Origin: Pelagibacteraceae bacterium AG-365-D07
Lineage (GTDB): Bacteria > Pseudomonadota > Alphaproteobacteria > Pelagibacterales > Pelagibacteraceae
Length of the DNA stretch: 42,653 nucleotides
NCBI GenBank assembly: GCA_003280005.1
Contig: QCGH01000011.1
Location: 1-42,653, forward strand
Direction: 5' to 3'
Shown: piece by piece, positions 29,797 to 37,110 of the stretch
How the letters are laid out: each line of letters begins with the position of its first letter
Position numbering within the stretch: position 1 is the first letter of the stretch
Program-made: the position numbers and the translations under genes
Notes under the pieces: model-generated
What the model saw: the letters and a program-made list of their open reading frames with translations, nothing else
What the model was told of the DNA's origin: nothing
The model's database searches: none

Positions 29797-31478
29797 ATAT
29801 TTGTAAGTCCAAAAAGCAACTTATTATTTATAGATTCTTTTAATTCATCTTCAGCTTCGTCAGATAATAATACAGCATTCCAATAATAATTTGCCTGAAG
29901 TTTCTTATCTAATTTCCACATTACATCTCCATAATGATCATTAACAATAGGGTCCTCTGGCATTATTAGCAGCGCTTTCTTTAAATATCTTTCTGCTGAC
30001 TCATAATCTTCAGTTAAATAATAGGCCCATCCTACGGAGTCAATAATATAAGGATCAGATTGTTTTTGTTCGTAGGCTTTCAAAAGCATTTGCATTGATT
30101 GATCGATTTTTATTTTTCTCTCTAGCCAACTGTATGCTAAATAATTAAGAACATAAGGTTGATCTGGAACAAGTTTAAGAGATGATAATAAATCTTTATC
30201 TGCTTTTTCAAAATCTTTTAGTCTTTCATAACTTCCTCCTCTTCTATAGAGAATATCCGCATAAGATTCAGACTCTTTATTTATTTCATTGAGGGCAATA
30301 TTATAATTATTTATTGATTTATGATATTCTTTAAATCCTTTATATATGTTTCCTAAATCAAAATAAATTTTTGGTGATTTAAATTTTAAATTTTTTAATT
30401 TTAAATTTAAATAAGATAAGGATTTCTCTTTTCCTTCACTTTCTTTTAAAATTTCAAATTCTTTTTTAATTCTATACCAGTAATAAATTCCATCTTTATC
30501 TTCAAAATTCTTTATAATTTTTTTCAATGCCAAATCTTTATTCATTAGATAAAAATTTTCTGATGCTAATGATAAATTAAATTTAAACTTTGGATTTAGA
30601 TAATTTGAAATACTTAAATAAAAATTAGAAATTTTATAATCTTCTTGAGATGAATATAAATTTGAAATTAAAAAAAATAGTTCTGCCAAAATATCATTTT
30701 CTGATTTACATGAAAAAATATTTGAAAAATTATCAAAATTTTCTTTTTCTATCCACTTTTTAGATTGTGATATCAGTAGTGTACTATTAATAGGATCTAT
30801 CTTTAAAGATATAAGTTTTGCAGTATCATATTTTTTTTCACTAATTATATTTGACAAATAAAAAAATAAATATCTTGAATAATCACCACTTTCTAAATTT
30901 AAAAGATCAGCGAAATAATTATTAGTTTTTTCATCCTCAAGATAGCAATATTGAAAAGCTAAAAGGATTTTGCCTAATTTACCATAATTTTTAATTTCAT
31001 TAATTTTTTTATTTAGAAATAATTGATTAAAAGATTTTAAGATTTGGTAGATAATTTCTTCATATGTACCAGGTACTAATACTTTCTCCATATCTAAAAG
31101 ATGGTCATTAACTTTATCAAGCTTATTTTTTTTAATTGTATCAATAGTTAATAATAAATTAGCTTGAAAGTTATTAATTTTGTTTTCAGATTTAAAAAAT
31201 TTTATTTGGTTTATTGCTTTTTCAACATTATTTTCAAGTACTAAACTTTTAATATATCTATCAAAATAAATAGGATAATTTCTAATAATACTTTTCGTTG
31301 AATTAAAATATTTTATAGCTAATTCATCATCGCCATTTTCATGTGAAACTAGAGCCGAAAAGTAGCTTGACAAATATCTCTGGTTGAAATCTTGATTTTC
31401 AGTTGTTTTTGAAAAAGATGATGAATGATATAAAAATGTTATAATTATAAATAAAATTTTAAAAATTCTGAAATACAT
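29793..31478 (-). CDS. Exported TPR-repeat protein
   Basis: A 561-residue protein with a hydrophobic N-terminal export signal (IFKILFIIITFLYHSSSFS) and tetratricopeptide repeats, clearest at the C-terminus: PYVLNYLAYSWLERK, PYIIDSVGWAYYLTEDYESA, ERYLKKALLIMPEDP and IVNDHYGDVMWKLDKK. This C-terminal block is the conserved part of a TPR family found widely in alphaproteobacteria, often next to ispE. The N-terminal 300 residues are poorly conserved to my eye. It is presumably periplasmic or outer-membrane attached, but no lipobox cysteine is seen. Its stop overlaps ispE; its start is 11 bases from the divergent UDG start. No specific function is assigned. Confidence 0.85.
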   Translation of the reverse strand: MYFRIFKILFIIITFLYHSSSFSKTTENQDFNQRYLSSYFSALVSHENGDDELAIKYFNSTKSIIRNYPIYFDRYIKSLVLENNVEKAINQIKFFKSENKINNFQANLLLTIDTIKKNKLDKVNDHLLDMEKVLVPGTYEEIIYQILKSFNQLFLNKKINEIKNYGKLGKILLAFQYCYLEDEKTNNYFADLLNLESGDYSRYLFFYLSNIISEKKYDTAKLISLKIDPINSTLLISQSKKWIEKENFDNFSNIFSCKSENDILAELFFLISNLYSSQEDYKISNFYLSISNYLNPKFKFNLSLASENFYLMNKDLALKKIIKNFEDKDGIYYWYRIKKEFEILKESEGKEKSLSYLNLKLKNLKFKSPKIYFDLGNIYKGFKEYHKSINNYNIALNEINKESESYADILYRRGGSYERLKDFEKADKDLLSSLKLVPDQPYVLNYLAYSWLERKIKIDQSMQMLLKAYEQKQSDPYIIDSVGWAYYLTEDYESAERYLKKALLIMPEDPIVNDHYGDVMWKLDKKLQANYYWNAVLLSDEAEDELKESINNKLLFGLTNM

Positions 31479-31489
31479 GGTTTCAATAT

Positions 31490-32194
31490 ATGGAAATAGA
31501 ACAAAAAAATCAAAACAACAATAATTTTGAAGATATAATGGAATTATTTGAAATAGATTATATTTATGAAAATAAGCCTATTAAAAGAACTATTTATGAA
31601 CCAAGTTTAAAAGATAAACAATCTTTACTAGAAAATCTGAAATTAAAAATTCAAAATATTTCTAACTGTGAATTGAAAAAAAATTCTAAACAAATTGTTT
31701 TTAATGATGGTGATCCCCAAAGCCCAATAATGATTGTTGGTGAAGGGCCGGGACAAAAAGAAGATGAAATAGGTAAACCTTTTGTGGGTGATGCGGGAGT
31801 TCTGCTGAATAAAATGCTTGAGGCAATTAATATTAAAAGATCTAAAGTTTATATAACTAATGTTGTAAATTATAGGCCTCCAAATAATAGAAAGCCTCAA
31901 CTTTCAGAAATTAATAGGTATGCAGTTTTTTTAAGAGAACATATAAATATTATAGATCCTAAAATACTGATACTGATGGGGAGTACTGCTATGGAAGCTC
32001 TATTCGGCCAAACTTTAAAAATATCTGAAGAGAGAGGAAAATGGAAAGAGGTTATTATTAATCAAAAAACATATAAAATAATTTTAACTTTTCATCCTGC
32101 TTATTTATTGAGGCAACCTGACCAAAAAAAATACTCGTGGGAAGACCTTAAGATGATCAGAAAAAGAATAAATGAGCTGAAAATCAGTTTTTAA
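31490..32194 (+). CDS. Family-4-like uracil-DNA glycosylase lacking Fe-S cysteines
   Basis: A 234-residue UDG-superfamily protein that would remove uracil from DNA. The family-4 motifs are clear: IMIVGEGPGQKEDEIGKPFVG (motif A, 80-100), VYITNVVNYRPPNNRKP (120-136), and motif B LTFHPAYLLRQP (199-210). Classic family-4 enzymes hold a [4Fe-4S] cluster through four cysteines; this protein contains a single cysteine in total, C60. The cysteine before RPP is Y129 and the one before the following helix is lost (INRYAVF). The N-terminus adds about 45 acidic, Asn-rich residues. Its stop overlaps the rnhB start (TAATG). Glycosylase fold is firm; substrate range is not. Confidence 0.87.
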   Translation: MEIEQKNQNNNNFEDIMELFEIDYIYENKPIKRTIYEPSLKDKQSLLENLKLKIQNISNCELKKNSKQIVFNDGDPQSPIMIVGEGPGQKEDEIGKPFVGDAGVLLNKMLEAINIKRSKVYITNVVNYRPPNNRKPQLSEINRYAVFLREHINIIDPKILILMGSTAMEALFGQTLKISEERGKWKEVIINQKTYKIILTFHPAYLLRQPDQKKYSWEDLKMIRKRINELKISF

Positions 32195-32766
32195 TGAAAA
32201 AAATAGTAGCTGGAATAGATGAAGTCGGAAGAGGAAGTTTAATCGGACCAGTCTTTGCTGCGGCTGTAATATTTAAAAAAAGTGTAGATAAAAAAAAGAT
32301 CAAAGATTCAAAAAAACTTAGTAAAGAAAAAAGAAATATTTTAGAAAAGTATATTAAAAAAAACTCTATTTGGAGTATTGGTTCAGCTTCTTTAAGGGAA
32401 ATCGAAAAATTAAACATTTTAAATGCAAGTTTATTGGCCATGAAAAGGTCAATTAAAAAACTTAAACTTAAACCTTCAATAACACTGATCGATGGAAATA
32501 AATTGCCAAAGATTAATGGTTACAAGTTAAAGTCTGTAATTAAAGGAGATCAAAAAATATCTGAAATTTCTGCAGCATCTATAATTGCCAAGGTTGCTAG
32601 AGATCGACTTATTACAAAAATGTCAAAAAAATTCAGCAATTATGCTTGGGATAAAAATGCAGGATATGGGACTAAACAACATTTAAAGGCTATTAAAAAA
32701 TTTGGCATAACACAGCATCATCGAAAAACATTTGGACCTATCCACAACATATTGAGTCCAAAGTAA
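32194..32766 (+). CDS. rnhB: Ribonuclease HII
   Basis: RNase HII cuts RNA in RNA-DNA hybrids and at single ribonucleotides in DNA. The 190-residue protein begins almost directly with the catalytic motif GIDEVGRGSLIGPV (D9, E10), followed by KDSKKLSKEKR, the third acidic residue in TLIDGNKLP, and the AASIIAKVARDRLI helix; YGTKQHLKAIKKFGITQHHR closes the domain. It overlaps the UDG gene by one base and is 81 bases upstream of ccrM. Confidence 0.97.
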   Translation: MKKIVAGIDEVGRGSLIGPVFAAAVIFKKSVDKKKIKDSKKLSKEKRNILEKYIKKNSIWSIGSASLREIEKLNILNASLLAMKRSIKKLKLKPSITLIDGNKLPKINGYKLKSVIKGDQKISEISAASIIAKVARDRLITKMSKKFSNYAWDKNAGYGTKQHLKAIKKFGITQHHRKTFGPIHNILSPK

Positions 32767-32830
32767 ATCATATAACAAGTCGAGTCCATTTTTTTCAATC
32801 TCTGGTTGACGTGGAATCCACACTAGAGTC
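32754..32830. repeat. Cluster of four GANTC sites upstream of ccrM
   Basis: GANTC sites are at 32754-32758 (GAGTC, inside the rnhB end), 32782-32786 (GAGTC), 32814-32818 (GAATC) and 32826-32830 (GAGTC). GANTC is the target of CcrM. With base composition near 30% G+C one site is expected about every 360 bases, so four in 77 bases is a clear local excess. The third site sits in an 11-base palindrome, GTGGA-A-TCCAC (32811-32821). Confidence 0.8.
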
Positions 32831-32834
32831 TAAT
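32806..32834 (+). promoter_or_regulatory. Sigma70-type promoter of ccrM, with embedded GANTC sites
   Basis: TTGACG at 32806-32811 (five of six of the -35 consensus), exactly 17 bases, then TCTAAT at 32829-32834 (five of six of the -10 consensus). Transcription would start near 32840, only about 7-8 bases before the ccrM ATG, giving a nearly leaderless message. One GANTC lies in the spacer and another overlaps the -10 box by two bases. It is the best promoter match I see in the window. Confidence 0.7.
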
Positions 32835-32847
32835 TACTTTTTTAAAA

Positions 32848-33921
32848 ATGGTAATTAAGAATTTACATAATAATCTTATTAATGGCGATAGTCTAAAAGA
32901 ATTAAAAAAAATTCCTGATGAAACATTCGATTTAATTTTTGCAGATCCACCTTATAATTTGCAATTACAAAATAGTTTGATCAGACCAGACAGATCAAAA
33001 GTTAAAGCAGTTAATGATAAGTGGGATCAATTCGAAAGTTTTAAAACTTATGATAAATTTACTTCTGAGTGGCTAGAACAATGCAAAAGAGTATTAAAGA
33101 AAGATGGGTCTATTTGGGTTATAGGAAGCTATCATAATATTTTTAGAGTTGGTAAAATTATTCAGGATCTAGGTTTTTGGATTTTAAATGATGTAATCTG
33201 GAATAAAAATAATCCTATGCCAAACTTCAAGGGTACTCGGTTTACAAATGCTCATGAAACATTGATTTGGGCATCAAAAAGCAAAAAATCAAAATATACT
33301 TTTAATTATCAATCAATGAAGTCTTTTAATGATGACTTGCAAATGAGATCCGTATGGAATTTTCCAATATGTAATGGAAAAGAAAGATTAAAAGATAATG
33401 GAATAAAAGTTCATTCAACTCAAAAACCAGAAGCCTTAATTCATAGAATATTATTAGCATCTTCAAATAAAAATGATTTTGTTCTAGATCCTTTTTTAGG
33501 ATCGGGAACAACTGCTGTAGTTTCCAAAAAATTAGGACGGTCTTATTTTGGAATAGAAAGAGAAAAGAAATATTTTGATGCTGCACATAGAAGGATTAAA
33601 AATACTAACGTAATTAAAGATGAATATTTAGATACAGTCCAAAACAATAAGTCTAAACCTAGGATACCTTTTGGCTCGTTGATAGAGTTAGGAGTAATTA
33701 AGCCAGGAACAGAAATTTATGACCAGAAAAAGAAGTTTTTTGCAAAAGTTATGATTGATGGAAGTATCAAGCATAAAAAAAATGAAGGATCTATTCATAA
33801 AATTGCAGCTCAAATATTGGGTGCAGAAAGCTGTAACGGTTGGACCTATTGGCATTATCAAGTTGGAAATAGTTTAAAGCCTATTGATGAGCTTAGAGAG
33901 CGTTTAAGACCAAAAGCTTAG
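32848..33921 (+). CDS. ccrM: Cell-cycle-type adenine DNA methyltransferase (GANTC)
   Basis: CcrM methylates adenine in GANTC in alphaproteobacteria and coordinates gene expression with replication. At 357 residues it is nearly the length of the Caulobacter enzyme (358). The beta-class order is seen: catalytic FADPPYNLQL (DPPY at 33-36) near the N-terminus, the SAM motif DPFLGSGTTAVVSKKLGRSYFGIE in the second half, then the extra C-terminal DNA-contact domain (FGSLIELGVIKPGTEIY, CNGWTYWHYQ). No restriction partner is nearby, consistent with an orphan regulator. The ATG has a poor ribosome-binding site (TTTTTTAAAA). Its 3' end overlaps the opposing monooxygenase gene by four bases. Confidence 0.97.
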   Translation: MVIKNLHNNLINGDSLKELKKIPDETFDLIFADPPYNLQLQNSLIRPDRSKVKAVNDKWDQFESFKTYDKFTSEWLEQCKRVLKKDGSIWVIGSYHNIFRVGKIIQDLGFWILNDVIWNKNNPMPNFKGTRFTNAHETLIWASKSKKSKYTFNYQSMKSFNDDLQMRSVWNFPICNGKERLKDNGIKVHSTQKPEALIHRILLASSNKNDFVLDPFLGSGTTAVVSKKLGRSYFGIEREKKYFDAAHRRIKNTNVIKDEYLDTVQNNKSKPRIPFGSLIELGVIKPGTEIYDQKKKFFAKVMIDGSIKHKKNEGSIHKIAAQILGAESCNGWTYWHYQVGNSLKPIDELRERLRPKA

Positions 33922-35051
33922 CTTTTATAGATTTTACCTAAATAATTTTCTAAAAAATTTTTATTTTTGGAAAGATATTTTAAAAAAAGATTTCTAAAAA
34001 AAATATTAATTGAATTTGTAAGATGAAATGCGAAATGATTGATTGAAGATCTAGAGTTTATTAGTTTAGTTTTTAAAACTCTAGTTTTGTAATAATTTGA
34101 TGAATTGTCTTTAAAATCATTAAAAAGCTCATTAGCAGCCTCTATTGATTGCGACGCTCCTTGTGCAAGTGAAGGTGGAAATGAAAAAAAAGCATCACCA
34201 GTTAAAAATATATTTTTGTACTTTGGTATTTGAATTTTTTTGCTTATAAAAATTGGAAAGCATTTAACTTCTTTAACTATTTTAGTTAAATTTAAATCAG
34301 ATTTTGATGAAATCTGATTTATCAAATTATTTATAAAAGTTTTATCATTGAATAAATTTCTATTTGAAATTCCATCTTCAATTAATTCTTTTCTAATTAT
34401 AGATATAAAATTAAATTCGTTATTTTGATTAACAGGATATATTACAAAATGAAAATCGGGTCCTAGATATAAAGAAATATCCTTATTTTCAAAGTTTTGG
34501 ATATTTCCTCTCAATGCAATTGAATTAAAATATTCTGGTAACCCCTCTTCTTTAAATAAGAGTTCTTTTGTTCTGGAATAAACTCCATCTGCTGCAACTA
34601 AATAATCAAATTCCTCTTTTTTATTATCTCTAAAGGATAGCTTCAATTTATCTTGTTCATGAATATTGATTAGATCTGAATTAAAAATTATTTTTTCTTT
34701 TGGAATATTGCTTAATAAAAATTCAATTAACTTAGATCTTTTTAATGTAGTGTACCTAATATTCTCAAAGTTAAATTGAGCTAGATCAATATCACATATC
34801 TTTTTTAACTCTCTAGCATCAAAAAAATTTACTTTTTTTGGAAAATATACATCGCTTGCATTTATATTTTGAAAGCCAATTTTATTTAGTAGATTAATAC
34901 TATTAACTGATAATTGGATTCCATAGCCATCACTTAAATCTAATGAAGATTTTTTTTCAAAAATTTTATAATTGAAAGATGTATTTTTTTCTAAAAGATT
35001 TGCCAGAAATAATCCCGAAATCCCTGCCCCAATAATTGCAATACTTTTCAT
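33918..35051 (-). CDS. Class A FAD-dependent monooxygenase-like protein
   Basis: A 377-residue flavoprotein of the PHBH/UbiH-type superfamily. The N-terminal Rossmann motif GAGISG is at 8-13, the FAD/NADPH DG motif is AADGVYSRTKE at 153-163, and the second FAD motif begins at G285-D286 in LTGDAFFSFPP, continuing SLAQGASQSIEAA. In most relatives the latter reads GDAAHxxxP; here the histidine position is phenylalanine. The substrate is unknown; ubiquinone-ring or aromatic hydroxylation are family possibilities only. It is two bases from mutY on the same strand and contains two perfect hairpins in its coding sequence (34272-34321). Confidence 0.83.
   Translation of the reverse strand: MKSIAIIGAGISGLFLANLLEKNTSFNYKIFEKKSSLDLSDGYGIQLSVNSINLLNKIGFQNINASDVYFPKKVNFFDARELKKICDIDLAQFNFENIRYTTLKRSKLIEFLLSNIPKEKIIFNSDLINIHEQDKLKLSFRDNKKEEFDYLVAADGVYSRTKELLFKEEGLPEYFNSIALRGNIQNFENKDISLYLGPDFHFVIYPVNQNNEFNFISIIRKELIEDGISNRNLFNDKTFINNLINQISSKSDLNLTKIVKEVKCFPIFISKKIQIPKYKNIFLTGDAFFSFPPSLAQGASQSIEAANELFNDFKDNSSNYYKTRVLKTKLINSRSSINHFAFHLTNSINIFFRNLFLKYLSKNKNFLENYLGKIYKS
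34272..34321. repeat. Two adjacent perfect inverted repeats inside the monooxygenase gene
   Basis: TTTAACTA (34272-34279) and TAGTTAAA (34283-34290) form an eight-base stem with a three-base loop. Right after them, TAAATCAGATTT (34293-34304) and AAATCTGATTTA (34310-34321) form a 12-base perfect stem with a five-base loop. The encoded peptide there is the unremarkable NQISSKSDLNLTKI stretch. Eight-base stems are common by chance in such AT-rich DNA, a 12-base stem less so. Confidence 0.6.
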
Positions 35052-35052
35052 T

Positions 35053-36039
35053 TTAATATGATACTGAATTAAATATTTTTTTTGTAAATGAAGGTAAAAT
35101 ATATTTATTAATATTCGACTTATCTAAAAATAGACTGTCTCTTGTCTTTTTAATTTTATTATTTTTGTTAATAATAATTTTCATATTCATATTAGACATT
35201 TTTACGTTAATTTTTTTATGGACTGAATATTTGAACTTTTTATGGTTTATTTCTTTCATCGGAAAAATAACTAAATTTTTTAAAAAATTAAATTTTTTAT
35301 TTTTAATAAGCAAATACTTATTTTTGTACCTGTAAACATTTGCTTCAAAATATTTTATTTTATTAAATTTACTTTTAGATTTAATTAAAAAATCTTTTTT
35401 TCTAAAGGCCTTACAGTTTTTGGCAAGTGGACAATGACTGCAAGAAGGTAACAAAGGTTTGCAAATTAATGCACCTATCTCCATTATAGCTTGAGCATAA
35501 TCACTTGACCTTTTAGAAAAGCCAAAAAAAGATTTTTTTTTATTAAGGTTTTCTTTAGAAACTTCATCATTTGTTTTAAGTAAAAAAACTCTTTTAATTA
35601 TTCTCTCAACATTACCATCCATTGGAATATAGGGTTCGTTATGTGCAATCGCTAGAATTGATCTAGATGTATATTCGCCAATTCCTGGGAGAGTTTTAAG
35701 TTTATCAATATCTTTCGGTAGCTCACCTTTAAACTCATTTAATAATTTAATTGCAGTTTTTTTTAAATTTCTTGCTCTAGAGTAATACCCTAGTCCTTCC
35801 CAATGTTTTAAAACTTTTTGATCACTTGATTTAGCTAATGATTTTAAATTGGGAAAATTTTTTATAAAGTTTTCAAAATAAGGAATCACAGTTTTTACTT
35901 GTGTTTGTTGAAGCATAAACTCGCTTACCAAAGTAAAATACTCTCTATTTTTGATTGATGTTTTTTTTCTCCAAGGCAGATTTCGTTTATTATTATCATA
36001 CCATTTTAAAATTTTATTTGATATGTTGGAATTTTGCAT
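35053..36039 (-). CDS. mutY: A/G-specific adenine glycosylase
   Basis: MutY removes adenine mispaired with 8-oxoguanine. The 328-residue protein has the normal start MQNSNISNKILKWYDNN before LPWR, catalytic E40 in SEFMLQQTQV, the helix-hairpin-helix LPGIGEYTSRSILAIA with D141 in PMDGNVERI, and the [4Fe-4S] cysteines C193, C200, C203, C209. The C-terminal NUDIX-like domain that recognises 8-oxoG is present in length but strongly diverged and lysine-rich (about 225-328). Its start codon abuts the divergent DUF721 start codon without a single spacer base. Confidence 0.96.
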   Translation of the reverse strand: MQNSNISNKILKWYDNNKRNLPWRKKTSIKNREYFTLVSEFMLQQTQVKTVIPYFENFIKNFPNLKSLAKSSDQKVLKHWEGLGYYSRARNLKKTAIKLLNEFKGELPKDIDKLKTLPGIGEYTSRSILAIAHNEPYIPMDGNVERIIKRVFLLKTNDEVSKENLNKKKSFFGFSKRSSDYAQAIMEIGALICKPLLPSCSHCPLAKNCKAFRKKDFLIKSKSKFNKIKYFEANVYRYKNKYLLIKNKKFNFLKNLVIFPMKEINHKKFKYSVHKKINVKMSNMNMKIIINKNNKIKKTRDSLFLDKSNINKYILPSFTKKIFNSVSY

Positions 36040-36525
36040 ATGAATTCAAAGAATTATAATAGGAATAACAGAAAATTTATACAAGGTCTTAGATCATTTA
36101 AAGACATTTTGCCTTCAAAGATTAAAAAAATTATTAATAAAAAAGGTCAGATTTATTCGGAAACATTGGATAATTGGAGAAATTTTGTTGGAAATGATTT
36201 GTTTAATATAAGTTTTCCAAAATCTTATAAAAATGAGAATAAACTTCAATCTAGCTGTCTTACAGTGATGGTAAAAAGGGGAAATGAGGTCAATTTTGAA
36301 TATTCTAAAAATATAGTAATTGAGAAAATAAATTCTTTTTTTGGATTTGAAGCGGTTAAGAGTATAAAGTTAGTATCTTTTGAGGAAATAAGTGAAAAAT
36401 TTATTGAAAAACAAAGCTTAGATAATGTGACAAAAAATAAATATAAAAAACAAATTTCTGGTATTAAAAATGAGAAGATAAAAATTTCGCTTTCCGAACT
36501 AAGTAGAGTTTATAAAAAAAGATGA
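36040..36525 (+). CDS. DUF721/DciA-like protein
   Basis: A 161-residue protein of the DUF721 family, whose studied members (DciA) load the replicative helicase. I choose ATG at 36040; the TTG two codons earlier would fall inside mutY's start. Visible is the family pattern SETLDNWRNFVGNDLFNIS (L-x3-W-x2-(I/F)VG-x2-(L/F)), the VMVKRGNEVNFEYSKNIVIEKIN strand-helix region, and FFGFEAVKSIKLV. The C-terminal 50 residues are basic and not conserved. The order mutY / DUF721 / DsbA-like / smc is known in alphaproteobacteria and strengthens the call. Helicase loading is taken from the family and not shown here. Confidence 0.8.
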   Translation: MNSKNYNRNNRKFIQGLRSFKDILPSKIKKIINKKGQIYSETLDNWRNFVGNDLFNISFPKSYKNENKLQSSCLTVMVKRGNEVNFEYSKNIVIEKINSFFGFEAVKSIKLVSFEEISEKFIEKQSLDNVTKNKYKKQISGIKNEKIKISLSELSRVYKKR

Positions 36526-37103
36526 AAAAAATTTTAATTATAATATCACTATTACTCTTGAGCGCTACTAATGTAAGTGCCGAAAGTATAGTAAAAAGAA
36601 TTTACGAAGGTAATAAAGATTCAAAGATAACAATATTAGCCTATGAGTCATTAACTTGCTCGCATTGTGCTGATTTTCATAAAGATATTTATCCAAAACT
36701 AAAGAAAAACTTTATTGATAAGGGTTTAGTTAAGTTAGAATACCGAAACTTTCCATTAGATTTAGCTGCATTTAATGCTGCTAAAGTAGCTCAGTGCAGT
36801 ACTGACAAAGGTAAAGAAATTTTACATTTTCTTTATAATAATCAAAGTGAGTGGGTGAAAGGAAATACTATTGAAGAATTAAATATTAATTTAGAAAATA
36901 TACTAGTAAGTCAAAACTTTGGAGTAGATTACAACAAATGTATTAACAACAAAATTATCGAGGATTTTGTTTTAGAGGATCGAATCGAGGGAGTTAAAAA
37001 ATACAACGTGAGCGCTACTCCAACTATTATTATCAATGGTGAAAAGTTTGAAAAACCATTAACTTATAAAAATTTACAAAAAACTTTAGAAAAACTGTTA
37101 TAA
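36522..37103 (+). CDS. DsbA-like periplasmic thiol oxidoreductase
   Basis: A 193-residue exported thioredoxin-fold protein. The signal peptide is KKILIIISLLLLSATNVSA, cut near residue 20. The active site is C46-S-H-C49 in ESLTCSHCADFH, and the cis-proline loop is seen in NVSATPTIIINGEKF. Two further cysteines lie in the helical insert (AQCSTDKG, YNKCINN), as in many alphaproteobacterial DsbA-like proteins. It would oxidise or isomerise disulfides in the periplasm. ATGA overlap with the DUF721 gene and a seven-base gap to smc place it in the same operon. Confidence 0.92.
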   Translation: MKKILIIISLLLLSATNVSAESIVKRIYEGNKDSKITILAYESLTCSHCADFHKDIYPKLKKNFIDKGLVKLEYRNFPLDLAAFNAAKVAQCSTDKGKEILHFLYNNQSEWVKGNTIEELNINLENILVSQNFGVDYNKCINNKIIEDFVLEDRIEGVKKYNVSATPTIIINGEKFEKPLTYKNLQKTLEKLL

Positions 37104-37110
37104 GTTATTC

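Noticed and set aside
30370..30415. Near-palindromic run of TTTAAATTTTAAATT type within the TPR gene
   Set aside because: The arms do not match exactly and the stretch is simple A/T sequence encoding a Lys/Leu-rich helix; ordinary low complexity.
32848..33921. ccrM as part of a restriction-modification system
   Set aside because: No endonuclease gene is adjacent; length and C-terminal domain match orphan CcrM.
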